Shown in pieces: positions 34,850 to 43,832 of a stretch of DNA of 64,000 nt. The position numbers and the translations under genes are program-made. Origin of the DNA: an uncultured Devosia sp. (lineage in GTDB: Bacteria; Pseudomonadota; Alphaproteobacteria; Rhizobiales; Devosiaceae); assembly GCF_913055165.1 (NCBI RefSeq), contig NZ_CAJXJS010000007.1:1-64000 (forward strand), read 5' to 3'. The stretch's first letter is position 1. Each line of letters begins with the position of its first letter. The notes below the pieces were generated by a model. That model was not told the DNA's origin. It did not search any database and saw only the letters and a program-made list of their open reading frames with translations.

Positions 34850-35150
34850 CAATCTCCAGTTCGAGGGCATCGCGCAGCGCCTGGGCGTCGTCGGCCGCCG
34901 TCTGGCTTTCATCTATGAAGCGCTGCGTGACGCGCTCCGCGATCTTGAATTGCCGTAGCTGCTCGGCGGCGACAGCGTCTGCCGCCGCCTTTTCGGTCGC
35001 GGCTTCGCAAAGCCGGTCCTGTTCTTCGATGATGGCCGGGATCTGAATGTGATCGGCGACCAGACCACGTCCAAACCAGGCGGCGCTGCCGGCCACCAGC
35101 GAGCCCGCCAGGGCGGCAGCGACAAGCCCAATGCCCGTTAGGTTCAGCAT
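34737..35150 (-). CDS. Rz-like i-spanin
   Basis: A 137-residue protein with an N-terminal membrane anchor (TGIGLVAAALAGSLVAGSAAW) and a long periplasmic coiled coil (IIEEQDRLCEAATEKAAADAV to about residue 110). This is the i-spanin plan. ATG 35150 overlaps the amidase stop by one base. The C-terminal 113 bases overlap the Rz1 gene in a different frame. Confidence 0.8.
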   Translation of the reverse strand: MLNLTGIGLVAAALAGSLVAGSAAWFGRGLVADHIQIPAIIEEQDRLCEAATEKAAADAVAAEQLRQFKIAERVTQRFIDESQTAADDAQALRDALELEIDAYEQRLDAAGESVCALDAAALDLIGVHTQPDRPGGR

Positions 35151-35896
35151 CACGCCGCCGCCTTCGCTTCAAACGTGCCGCGCAGCAGCTTGACCGTAGC
35201 TTCGTCAAACGCGCCGGACTGCGGCAGGCCGTTGAATTCCTGATAGAGCCGCAGCGCTGAGGCCGTCCGCTCGCCGACAATGCCGTCGATCGGCCCGAAC
35301 TGCAGGCCGGTGCGGGCCAGCAGCTTCTGCAGGTAGACCAGCCGAGCATCCGGCCCCGCCACCTTGACGGTGCCACCAGTGTCGGCCGGAATAGCGATGA
35401 TCTCGCCCCAATTGCCCTTGATGTCAGCGCCCGGCAGGCCCTTGCTGACAGCCCAGGGGATGACATCAAAGCACGGGCAGGCCTTCATCCATTCGCCCGG
35501 CTCGATCACGCCATCACCATCGCGATCTGGCGACAGGTCGCGATGGCCGCAGATTTTCGCCTGGGGGTACTGGACCACCAGTTCCTGCAACCACGCTTCC
35601 AGCGCCACGAGCTGGGGCTCGGTTGCATTGTGCTCCGGCTTGCCGGCGGCGTTGATTCCCCCGACCAGAGCGATACCAAGAGAGATGGAATTGAAGCCGG
35701 CCACATGCGCGCCAACGGCATCGAGCCCACGGCCGATCTCCCGGCGCCCGTCGCGGCGCAACAGGCCGCCATAGCCAATATCACTCCACCCCTGCGCCTT
35801 GTGCATCGCCCGCACCTCTGCGACGCCGATGTCGCGCGATGGCGGGGTGGCGGTGACATGAACGACAATAAGCGTCGTGACCTTGCGATTGGCCAT
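35150..35896 (-). CDS. endolysin: amidase_2 with EF-hand-like loop and peptidoglycan-binding domain
   Basis: This 248-residue N-acetylmuramoyl-L-alanine amidase of the T7-lysozyme type cuts the sugar-peptide bond of the wall. Zinc ligands are H13 (VVHVTAT), H118 (CGHRDLS) and C140 (KACPCFD), with Y42 and K138 matching T7 catalytic residues. Between H118 and K138 lies DRDGDGVIEPGE (124-135), a full match to an EF-hand calcium loop. The C-terminal 75 residues are a PG_binding_1 domain (LQKLLARTGLQFGPIDGIVG). No signal peptide, so it needs the holin. Confidence 0.9.
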   Translation of the reverse strand: MANRKVTTLIVVHVTATPPSRDIGVAEVRAMHKAQGWSDIGYGGLLRRDGRREIGRGLDAVGAHVAGFNSISLGIALVGGINAAGKPEHNATEPQLVALEAWLQELVVQYPQAKICGHRDLSPDRDGDGVIEPGEWMKACPCFDVIPWAVSKGLPGADIKGNWGEIIAIPADTGGTVKVAGPDARLVYLQKLLARTGLQFGPIDGIVGERTASALRLYQEFNGLPQSGAFDEATVKLLRGTFEAKAAA

Positions 35897-35925
35897 TGGA
35901 CGTCTCCTGGTGTTTGAAAAGAATG

Positions 35926-35947
35926 AGGCGGTCCAGAGGGACCGCCT
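35926..35947 (-). terminator. hairpin before the lysis cassette
   Basis: AGGCGGTCC pairs perfectly with GGACCGCCT (9 bp, 4-base loop) between the 143-residue gene and the amidase. On the minus strand it is followed by TCATTCTTTTC, an imperfect T-tract. It could lower lysis-gene expression relative to tail genes. Confidence 0.6.
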
Positions 35948-35956
35948 TGGATTGTG

Positions 35957-36388
35957 CTATTCAGCCGCCCAAAGGGCGTCAGAGGTGATGTCCGGTGGTA
36001 TCGGCTCCATCACCTCGATCGCATTAGAGCGTGCCCGCAGCCGCTCGATCTCGGCCCAGGCCGCCATCGCGGCCGCCTGGCGGGCCTGTAGCGGAGCGGG
36101 CCAGTTAGCTGGGTCCGAACCATATTGCATGGTAGCGGCCTGTCCAGCGGCGAGTGTGTTCCGCTGCTGGTCCTCGCTCATGATGAGCAGGATGCGCCGT
36201 CGGCACTCTGCCTTCACTACTGCAGGGCTGACTGGAGGCGGCTCATAGGCCGGTATCGCGTTCCCCTCGGCCTCCCACTCGGCGATCATCTGGCGATGGC
36301 GGTTGGTGGGATCGTCGGGGACGGTCATGAGGATGCCGTCGATGGTGGCCGAGATAGAGCCGCGTTCAGTGTAGCCGTGAATGTCCAT
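35957..36388 (-). CDS. phage protein, possible fibre-assembly partner
   Basis: A 143-residue protein starting MDIHGYTERGSISATIDGI, with a central MTVPDDPTNRHRQMIAEWEAEGNAIP split by a charged helix and a C-terminal helical part (AAMAAWAEIERLRARSNAI). GGAG is eight bases before ATG 36388. Its place right after a tail-fibre gene suggests a fibre-assembly chaperone, but I see no family match. Confidence 0.6.
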   Translation of the reverse strand: MDIHGYTERGSISATIDGILMTVPDDPTNRHRQMIAEWEAEGNAIPAYEPPPVSPAVVKAECRRRILLIMSEDQQRNTLAAGQAATMQYGSDPANWPAPLQARQAAAMAAWAEIERLRARSNAIEVMEPIPPDITSDALWAAE

Positions 36389-36390
36389 GA

Positions 36391-38478
36391 TTAAAGCTCC
36401 GCGTCTGCGACGTACGAGTAGCCAGTTGATGCTGTCGGATTTACATAGAAGCCATTGTCGTAGGTCCCTAAGTCGGTGTTTGAGCCTCCCCCCGGCGTCC
36501 AAGAAATGGAAGGGACAACGCGCTTACGCACCCTGTATGGATGGAAGTGATAGACGCCAGCGTTCCCCGCACCATTTCCCTTCTCATAGTACCGGCAGCA
36601 AATATCTTCTTCCTGCTGGACATGACGCGGCGAGAACGGATCGGCCTCAGCACTCGCATCGCCTTCAACCAAAGAGGCGGCCGTAAAGCCGTAGTTTCCG
36701 GCAGTCCTAGGTGTGAACACAAAGTCAAAGGTCAGGTCGTGCCCCACACCAAAGGTTTTTCCGCCTGTATGTGCAAGTGTGAGCACGTCTTTCTTCTCAA
36801 CGAAGTTGGAGACGCCGTTCACAGAAGTCGTGACACCGTTAACAACCACCGAAGCCGAACCGCCTGACCCAAACCTTTGCTGCAAGAGAAAATAGGCATC
36901 AAAGGCTGCGGGACCGGACGCATAGATGCGGGCTGAGACATCCCCTTTGGAGAGGGTCTTTACGCTCTCGATACGCTGGAACAATTCGACAGTGCCAGTT
37001 GTTGGACCGACGGCGAAGTTGATATTCAGGAAATTCTCGACGTAAGGCGGGATCGCATAGTTATACGCCAGAACCGAGATGATAGACCAAGTAAGCGGCT
37101 GATTGGTCCCATTGTAGACCTGCCATCGATCCCCAACCCATCCCGTGGCACCGGCGGCAATGTTGCCCGAATTTGCCCGCTGGGCAACCGACCATGCGCC
37201 ATTAATCAGTTTGTTGCGGAGACCGGCCAGAACGTCCGCCCCGATGTTCGCCCGAGCCTGACCCTTCTGGGCGGCGGTCAATGCCTGGGCTTCGTTGAAC
37301 CTAACGGCGTGAGGGGCCGAAACCACAGGCGCCGTCGGATCGGTGTTATCGACGGCAATGCCAGTGCCAGCCGCCACACTGTTGACCGTACCCGCACCAT
37401 CGATGCCCTGCCGTGCCAGTAGCTGCCAATAGGCATTGCTTGTGGTTGGCAGGGTCGGCGGGGCGTTGCCGGTGGTGTCTCCTAGAGCGCGCCATGACGA
37501 ACCGTTGTAGAGCACGCCATCGTCTTCGACATAGGCAGTGGCGCCGTTGTAGTCGCCCTGCCAGTTAATGCCGCGCCCACCTTGAATGCCTTGGATACCC
37601 TGAATGCCTTGGACACCCTGCGGCCCGGTGTAGACCGCCACTAGCTCCCAATCGGGGCCCGCAATGAGCCGCACGACACCAGACCGGCCAGAATAGGCGC
37701 CGAAGTCGGTCTGCAGGTCGGTGACGAATACCAGATACCCCGCCGCCTCACCCTCAAGCGCGGTCAATTCGGAAGGGTCGGCCACGGTGGCATCGGTGAC
37801 ATAGCCTTCGCCGGTATCGCCAGTGCGGGCAAACGCCACCATAAGCTCGTCATCGGCCGCAAAGCTGCCAGAGCCGCCGATATAGGTCAGGGTCAGCTTT
37901 CGGTAGCCAGTGCCGTCCACAACCGAACCGGTCAACTCGTAGGCGTGGAAGGCCGAAGGATCGGCAATGCCGCGCACCCAGAGATTGCCCTTACCCAGCG
38001 ACGTGCTGTCATCCCAGGTGTCGATTTCACCTGATACAGCCCCGCCATTGGCGTCGAGCACGTCGATATAGGCAGCCGTGGCAAGTGTCGGATCAGCATT
38101 GTTGAGGCGGATATAGCCAGAGCCGGGATCGGCATCGGTCACGCTGTCGCTGAAGTTGAAGAACAGGCCGCGACCATTAGCCTGGACGACGCTCAACTGT
38201 TCGAGCAGTTGTCTGGTGCGTTCCGAGGCGCGCACGCTGTCGGGAGTAAGCAGGATTTCATAGGCATCGCCAGAAAGCGCGGTGCCAGGCCAGGCATTGA
38301 TGCTGATCGACGTGTTGCTGGTCGCATCGGCTGTGACACGCGCAAAGATGCCCTGCGCCGGGTCGGTGAACAGGTCGCCCTCGAAAATCTTGCCCTGCCA
38401 GGACGTGCCTACGCCGGTCACAGTTGTGCCGCCGTTCGAAACCGTTACGGTTCCGACCGAATAGATGGTCTCTGCCAT
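36391..38478 (-). CDS. tail fibre protein with collagen-like segment
   Basis: This 695-residue protein begins with a virion-anchor domain (ETIYSVGTVTVSNGGTTVTG), has a collagen-like Gly-X-Y run at residues 285-302 (GPQGVQGIQGIQGIQGG), then a CBM5/12-like segment (GDYNGATAYVEDDGVLYNG), and a beta-rich C-terminal half like phage receptor-binding parts. The collagen stretch should trimerise the fibre. It lies between tail-tip genes and lysis genes, the usual place for adhesins. Confidence 0.82.
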   Translation of the reverse strand: MAETIYSVGTVTVSNGGTTVTGVGTSWQGKIFEGDLFTDPAQGIFARVTADATSNTSISINAWPGTALSGDAYEILLTPDSVRASERTRQLLEQLSVVQANGRGLFFNFSDSVTDADPGSGYIRLNNADPTLATAAYIDVLDANGGAVSGEIDTWDDSTSLGKGNLWVRGIADPSAFHAYELTGSVVDGTGYRKLTLTYIGGSGSFAADDELMVAFARTGDTGEGYVTDATVADPSELTALEGEAAGYLVFVTDLQTDFGAYSGRSGVVRLIAGPDWELVAVYTGPQGVQGIQGIQGIQGGRGINWQGDYNGATAYVEDDGVLYNGSSWRALGDTTGNAPPTLPTTSNAYWQLLARQGIDGAGTVNSVAAGTGIAVDNTDPTAPVVSAPHAVRFNEAQALTAAQKGQARANIGADVLAGLRNKLINGAWSVAQRANSGNIAAGATGWVGDRWQVYNGTNQPLTWSIISVLAYNYAIPPYVENFLNINFAVGPTTGTVELFQRIESVKTLSKGDVSARIYASGPAAFDAYFLLQQRFGSGGSASVVVNGVTTSVNGVSNFVEKKDVLTLAHTGGKTFGVGHDLTFDFVFTPRTAGNYGFTAASLVEGDASAEADPFSPRHVQQEEDICCRYYEKGNGAGNAGVYHFHPYRVRKRVVPSISWTPGGGSNTDLGTYDNGFYVNPTASTGYSYVADAEL

Positions 38479-38492
38479 TGATGCCTCTGAGA

Positions 38493-39284
38493 TCAGGAGC
38501 GACGGCCGAACTTGCCGACGACTTCAACCTGGTAGGTGGACGAAAAATTGGTGCTCAGGCTTGTCGAGCATGCATCGGAGCCGCCGCGCCGATGTGTGGT
38601 TTTGTAGAGCGGCGCAAACATGTCCGCGTCTTCAATGGTGCCGGGGCTGTTCTTGGTTTCGATCTCGACAACAGGGATGCCTGGTGAGGTGCCATAGACC
38701 CACTCGCCGCCATTGCTGTCTGCCGGCGCTGTCCAGTTGAAGCCTGCCCCGCCATAGCTGCCCCAGCCACCAGGCGGAACACTGACCGATTGCTGCCGGT
38801 GCAGTTTCAGCTTTCCCCCGCTCAAATAGAGGGAAAACGCCCTTGCCATACCGACTTCTGCCTCCATAAGCAGAGAGCCGGAGAATGGAATCCAGACATT
38901 GCTGGGCTGAACCAGTTCGATCGCATTGCTGCCCCAGGTGTGGGACGGTGCAACGGTTCGATTGATCCGGACCCGCCCGACAAAAATATCGGCGCCAGTC
39001 GGGGCGTCGGCCAGATCGGTTTCCGACGACCATTCCTGTGCCGGAACGCTGATGGCCGTGGCGCAGGCATTATCCTGGGCGACCAGACCGACATTGTAGT
39101 CATTGGCCCACTGCCAGTTGTAGGCATAGTCCTTGGTGAAATCGGGAAACACCACGTTGATGGTGCTTTCGAAATCGTAGGCTTCAGGCAGTAAGTTAAC
39201 CAAGGTGCCATCGGTGGTCGAGACGATGCGCCCGTCTTTTTCGATGACGATCTGGCCATCAACAATCGAGAACCCGTCACTCAT
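38493..39284 (-). CDS. phage tail protein, distal
   Basis: A 263-residue beta-rich protein (SIVDGQIVIEKDGRIVSTTDG near the start; FSLYLSGGKLKLHRQQSVSV later). It overlaps the upstream gene by four bases (ATGA) and precedes the fibre gene. I cannot assign a family; a distal tail or fibre-connector role is inferred from position. Confidence 0.62.
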   Translation of the reverse strand: MSDGFSIVDGQIVIEKDGRIVSTTDGTLVNLLPEAYDFESTINVVFPDFTKDYAYNWQWANDYNVGLVAQDNACATAISVPAQEWSSETDLADAPTGADIFVGRVRINRTVAPSHTWGSNAIELVQPSNVWIPFSGSLLMEAEVGMARAFSLYLSGGKLKLHRQQSVSVPPGGWGSYGGAGFNWTAPADSNGGEWVYGTSPGIPVVEIETKNSPGTIEDADMFAPLYKTTHRRGGSDACSTSLSTNFSSTYQVEVVGKFGRRS

Positions 39285-40129
39285 GGCGCCTGCACCTGAA
39301 CACTGCCCGAGCCCGTGAAGGAGCCGCCATAAGCCATGGATGCCCCATAGACATAACCATAGTCAGCGATCCCCATGGCGCCGCGACCCAGTCCGAGCTG
39401 CAGGCCGCTCGGCACAGGATCATAGCTTGTGCCATCAGGCCGGACGGCGCGTGGAGCCCCGTTGTTGAGGTCAATGGTTCGCCCGAGCGATAGGCCGAAG
39501 GGCGAGCCGCCAGGCACCACCTGCAGGTAGCGTCGGGAGCTGTCGAACTTCCCCAGCCCCATCTGCACCACCCCGGTGGCAGGATCGAAATCGAGCAGGA
39601 CATCGCCCGACGGTGCTGGCGGAGCCCTGAAGACCAGAACGGTATATTCCCGGCTGACAGCCGGCAGGCCGCCACTGCCGACCGAAGCGAATTCATAGAG
39701 CCGCAGTTCGGTATTGGTGACATAGGCCGTCACAAACCGGGCACCACCACCAGCGTCCGCCTGCACCGGCATTCCGGGCCAGCAGACATTCCCGTCATAG
39801 ATCACCAAGGCCAGAGGCGGATAGCCGAGAGAGTGGGTCAGCAGCAGATGATCGGCGGCGGCCGTGGTATAGCCAAACGGGAAAATCTGCCCTGGCGGTG
39901 CCGCACCAATCGACAGGGCCGCGTGGTTGACAGTCACCGCAGTGGGGCCGTGACTAACCTCCATATAGTCGAAGTCCGAGTGGAAATAGACCTTGTCGAG
40001 ATGTGACGCTGGGCTGTTGAGAGGGGCGTTTCGCGCCGAGTTGGGATCGTTGAAATCCCCGGTAGAGCCATTCTCGTCATAGAGCGCGCACCTTCCCGTG
40101 GTCGGGTCCGTCATGAACACGATTGCCAT
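39281..40129 (-). CDS. phage tail protein, distal
   Basis: This 282-residue protein starts MAIVFMTDPTTGRCALYDENG and has TTAAADHLLLTHSLGYPPLALV in the middle. The ATG at 40129 overlaps the stop of the tail-tip gene. It ends with a Gly/Ser-rich stretch. No family is recognised; a structural tail role is likely from context. Confidence 0.62.
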   Translation of the reverse strand: MAIVFMTDPTTGRCALYDENGSTGDFNDPNSARNAPLNSPASHLDKVYFHSDFDYMEVSHGPTAVTVNHAALSIGAAPPGQIFPFGYTTAAADHLLLTHSLGYPPLALVIYDGNVCWPGMPVQADAGGGARFVTAYVTNTELRLYEFASVGSGGLPAVSREYTVLVFRAPPAPSGDVLLDFDPATGVVQMGLGKFDSSRRYLQVVPGGSPFGLSLGRTIDLNNGAPRAVRPDGTSYDPVPSGLQLGLGRGAMGIADYGYVYGASMAYGGSFTGSGSVQVQAP

Positions 40130-43100
40130 CAGGTCGATATCCGGAATGCGCCAGTGGTCAGGTTCCAGTAACTGGCTTCGTCAGCGCTCTTGATCAGTGC
40201 AGCCGTGATGTCCCGCGTCATCAAGCCATTCTCATCGAACAGAGCATAGGTTTCAGTGCCATCCGCGTTCGACACCACCGTTTGATCGGCTGCCAAGACA
40301 ACTCGGGTTGGATCTTCCGGGTTGGGAGGAACATCGACAAGGAACGACGATGAACGGTAACTCACGTCATTGACAGCCGCTGTCAGACCATATCGAGCGG
40401 AATAACCAGATGGGGCCGCTACAGCCTCCCAGCGAACATTGACCTCAGACGTGCTGCCGCCCATCGCCGCATAGAGGGCTTCCAGCGATTGCGCGATTGC
40501 CCCGCCCGGCCCCAGCGCCACTTCGATGATCTCGGTGAAGCTGGCTTCAAGGTCGCCGACTTTCTTGCCAAGTGTCCTTTGCAGCACCTGGCGGTCATTG
40601 AAGTTGGCCAGGTCCTGCTCAGCGAGGAGCGAGCCTAAGCGCTCAAAATTATTAATGGCATCCCGAACGCCCCGTCCGACCCATTCCAAGCTACCAGTAA
40701 GATCACCCACAGCATCTTCGATGAGGTCGTCAATATCGAGATACTCTCCTGGGATAAGGATCGTCGGCACTTCGCCCAAGGTGAACACACGTTTCGTCCA
40801 CGCCCCTTGCAGGACGCCGACCGGCGCGACCCGAAGCGTCAGCGCCTGTGGCAATACCGGCACGGTGAACCGGTTGGCCATGCCCTGGTAGATGGGAGTC
40901 CAGGACTTCTGCGCATCCGGTATAGCATCATCGTCGTAGCTGACTTCTGCAACATACCCGCCGATCGCCCCAGGCGTTGGCTGCCATACCGCATCAAGTT
41001 CGAGCTGGGCGATGCCAGCCTTGAGCTGCGCATAAAGTCCGAGCAATAAAGGCCGCGCCGGGTTCTGCGGTGGCAGAACCGGCGGTGTCCAGGGCGAAGG
41101 CATGGTTTCGGTGGCATCGGCCAGATACACCTCTGGCGCATCGACCACCGCCGTCACCTCAACTCGCCCATTGCTGCTGGGCGAAGCCGAAACCACCAGC
41201 CCATTGAAAGGCCGCATCTCGCCGTCGCAAATCAGCACATGCGCGCGCTCATCGCGATCACCAGGCAAGACGTCATCCAGATCGCCCATGCCCGCCTCGA
41301 CCACGGCCCGGTCCGCCGCATCAAGCGAGATGACGTCGCCGGTCATGCTGGCCACCAGGCACGGCCCCCACTCCCGGCCATCGCGCCCGCGCAGGACCAC
41401 ATAGGCATCGCCAGTGATAGCGTTCGCCGGTTCTCGATCAAGGATCAGTTCATCCCCGTTCCGCGCCGCCAAGGCGGCCGGCTCCACGCCTTCCAGAAAC
41501 GGATGCTGGACCAGGATAGGGTCACCGCGCGTCAGCAGCTTGCCTTCCCATTCGGCCGTGAAGCTCACAAATTCTCGTTGATAGGCATTGACGGCCGCCT
41601 CGGTGACCGTCTCCCGCCAGGCCTGGTCGTGATCAGTGATGCCGAACCACTCCACTTTCTGCGGTGCATCGGCACCGATCGAAGCCAGTGATCCCACTAC
41701 TTCCTGTGTCTGCCAGGTTGTCTCGTCGACATAGGAGCCGATGACGTGGTCAGGCTTTTCTTCATCGAACAGCACCAGCTGGTGGCGGAAGCTCCCCCGC
41801 ACGACATTGCGGGGCGAAAACACCGCGCGCTTGACGGTTTTGGGTTCTAGCCGGACAAAGCCGATCCGGCCGCCCTGGCGAACGGCCTGAGCCCGCCCGG
41901 CCCGAAGAATGGCGCGCAGGGCATCCTGCACAGTCCAGCTTCGGTCAAACAGGGCGTTGAACGTATCACCCCGCGCCGCCCAGGTGGCGTCAAGCGCCAG
42001 CAACTCGTCCAGGCTGAACGTGTTGCTCGAAAGGCCCAGCGAATAGTCGGAGTTCATCAGCAAATCCGCTGCCGCCCAGGCGATGGACCGCGTCTTTTGC
42101 TCCTCCCATGCCGCCCCGGTCCAGACCGGCAGATAGCGCTCGGCCGTGACCCTTACCTGATTGGCGGCCGTCTGGCTCAATTGCTCGCTGGCCCGGATCT
42201 TCATGGCCAGCAAAGTGGCATTGGGCGGGGTCACAAAATCGGTGAGATACCCCCGCAACCCAGCCCAGACCACCGCATTGACAGATGCGCCATCGTCAGC
42301 GTCAAAGGCTTCATCAGCCAGGAACTGTACCTGATAGCGCCCGGGAGCCACGTTGGCCTCTCGGCTCATGCGCTGAGGCGTGCGGGTGGCCGCCGAAACC
42401 GTCTCGGCAAAGAGATCGCTCCAGCCACCAATCGGATCACCGCTGGCGTCGATCGCCTGATATTGCGCCCGCAGCGCGATCGAGTTTGCAGCCACACCCT
42501 TGTTATTGGCTGTGTAGAGACCGCCCGGAAAGGCGAAGTCCACCGCCAGACGATCCACTGTCGTGCCAGCGGCGTTGACCACGAATGGCCCAAGCACCGA
42601 AGGCGGATCAGGCACCGGTTGCCCACTGACTTCCGACGAAGTCACAACATTGGCCGGGAACAGGGTCACGTCCTGCCCCGGCTGGACAATCTCAAATTCC
42701 AGATCCGAAAAGCTGCTCGAATAGCCGTCTATACTGTTCCAGGCCTCGGTATCGCCGATCTCAATTTTGGGGATATCGGCCTTGCCGGTCGTCACCAGGA
42801 ACAACTGATAGAGATACTGATCATTGCCCCGATATTCGGCATAGGGCCGGCTGGCGTGACGCGGCGCAAAGCGCAAGCGCCCGTAAAGGTTGAGCAGCGG
42901 TTCGAGCGGCGTCGCTTGGTTATTGGCCGCGCTGACCGAATAGACCCTTTCGGCCGTCGCCGCCGGCGCCGCCTGAGGGGGCGGGAAAATGGCGTTGAGC
43001 AACAGACCGCCACCCACCAGAATGGCCGCAGAGGCCAGACTGGCGCCAAGCGTACCTGCGCCGAAGAGCAATCCCCCGATCATTGGCGCCGCCACCGACA

Positions 43101-43410
43101 GCGCCAGGGCCGCAATCATGCCGGCGATCTGTTTGCCGGTACCACCTGCCTCGCCGCCGCCCCGAGGAACGGCCACAAAGCTCAGCACCTCGCCGGGTCG
43201 CACCATCCGCACCGCCCATAGCCCGCGCAAGACCGGCTCACCCTGCATGACGGCGATCGTGGGCAGGCGGAAGCGCAGGGCATAGGCCGAAATCACCTCG
43301 GCAATCGCCATGGGACGGTCGAGCGCAATGCTGCGCTCTGGCGCCCCGAAAGGACCGGTGACGAGTTGAACCATCCCGCCCTTTGACGGGGCAGGGTCAG
43401 GAAAGATCAT
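40129..43410 (-). CDS. tail tip/host specificity protein (gpJ/TipJ-like)
   Basis: The 1,093-residue protein is the size and position of lambda J. An N-terminal domain of about 120 residues is followed by a hydrophobic Ala/Gly-rich segment (GMIAALALSVAAPMIGGLLFGAGT), then the tail-hub region (SAANNQATPLEPLLNLYGRLR), RYLPVWTG, and fibronectin-like and coiled-coil parts near the C-terminus (LQRTLGKKVGDLEASFTEII). It forms the tail tip and probably touches the host receptor. ATG 43410 is preferred over an adjacent TTG. Confidence 0.88.
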   Translation of the reverse strand: MIFPDPAPSKGGMVQLVTGPFGAPERSIALDRPMAIAEVISAYALRFRLPTIAVMQGEPVLRGLWAVRMVRPGEVLSFVAVPRGGGEAGGTGKQIAGMIAALALSVAAPMIGGLLFGAGTLGASLASAAILVGGGLLLNAIFPPPQAAPAATAERVYSVSAANNQATPLEPLLNLYGRLRFAPRHASRPYAEYRGNDQYLYQLFLVTTGKADIPKIEIGDTEAWNSIDGYSSSFSDLEFEIVQPGQDVTLFPANVVTSSEVSGQPVPDPPSVLGPFVVNAAGTTVDRLAVDFAFPGGLYTANNKGVAANSIALRAQYQAIDASGDPIGGWSDLFAETVSAATRTPQRMSREANVAPGRYQVQFLADEAFDADDGASVNAVVWAGLRGYLTDFVTPPNATLLAMKIRASEQLSQTAANQVRVTAERYLPVWTGAAWEEQKTRSIAWAAADLLMNSDYSLGLSSNTFSLDELLALDATWAARGDTFNALFDRSWTVQDALRAILRAGRAQAVRQGGRIGFVRLEPKTVKRAVFSPRNVVRGSFRHQLVLFDEEKPDHVIGSYVDETTWQTQEVVGSLASIGADAPQKVEWFGITDHDQAWRETVTEAAVNAYQREFVSFTAEWEGKLLTRGDPILVQHPFLEGVEPAALAARNGDELILDREPANAITGDAYVVLRGRDGREWGPCLVASMTGDVISLDAADRAVVEAGMGDLDDVLPGDRDERAHVLICDGEMRPFNGLVVSASPSSNGRVEVTAVVDAPEVYLADATETMPSPWTPPVLPPQNPARPLLLGLYAQLKAGIAQLELDAVWQPTPGAIGGYVAEVSYDDDAIPDAQKSWTPIYQGMANRFTVPVLPQALTLRVAPVGVLQGAWTKRVFTLGEVPTILIPGEYLDIDDLIEDAVGDLTGSLEWVGRGVRDAINNFERLGSLLAEQDLANFNDRQVLQRTLGKKVGDLEASFTEIIEVALGPGGAIAQSLEALYAAMGGSTSEVNVRWEAVAAPSGYSARYGLTAAVNDVSYRSSSFLVDVPPNPEDPTRVVLAADQTVVSNADGTETYALFDENGLMTRDITAALIKSADEASYWNLTTGAFRIST

Positions 43411-43424
43411 CAAATGCTCTCGGA

Positions 43425-43832
43425 TTAGAGGGGTCTATGAAAGCGAAAGCGGCGCCAGCCGACCGCCTGAAGCGAGCTGGTTGTGTCGGCAACGACGCCC
43501 ACCACCTCCAGGGCATGCACGATGATGCCGCCATCCTCAGCCAGCCAGGTGCCAATATGATAGCCGCAATCATTGCGCGCCATGGTCACCAATGCGCCAT
43601 CCTCAGGCGCACCGATTTCCTGCCAGCGGCCGCGCTCTGGGTGCACGGCGATGGCCGCCGCGATCCCCTGCCGCCCGGCCGTTCCCGGCATGGCAAAGTC
43701 CGGCATGTCACGCCCGAAAATCTCGCGCTGCAGGATCCGTGCGCAGCCATAGCAGTTAATACTGCCCGGCGCCCGCCCACCCAGATCATATGGCCGGCCG
43801 ATCAGGCCATTGATGATCGCCACCCGATCCAT
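43425..43832 (-). CDS. NlpC/P60-like tail assembly peptidase
   Basis: A 135-residue protein of the lambda gpK/GTA peptidase type. The catalytic-cysteine region is INCYGCARIL after PYDLGGRAPG, and a candidate histidine lies in GYHIGTWLAEDG. The usual DC of the family is NC here. It may cut peptidoglycan during DNA entry or help tail-tip assembly. ATG 43832 overlaps the upstream stop. Confidence 0.78.
   Translation of the reverse strand: MDRVAIINGLIGRPYDLGGRAPGSINCYGCARILQREIFGRDMPDFAMPGTAGRQGIAAAIAVHPERGRWQEIGAPEDGALVTMARNDCGYHIGTWLAEDGGIIVHALEVVGVVADTTSSLQAVGWRRFRFHRPL

Noticed and set aside
42097-43221. 374-codon plus-strand frame opposite the tail-tip gene
   Set aside because: Rich in His/Gln/Arg, as expected of antisense frames. 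The minus strand holds the J-like protein.
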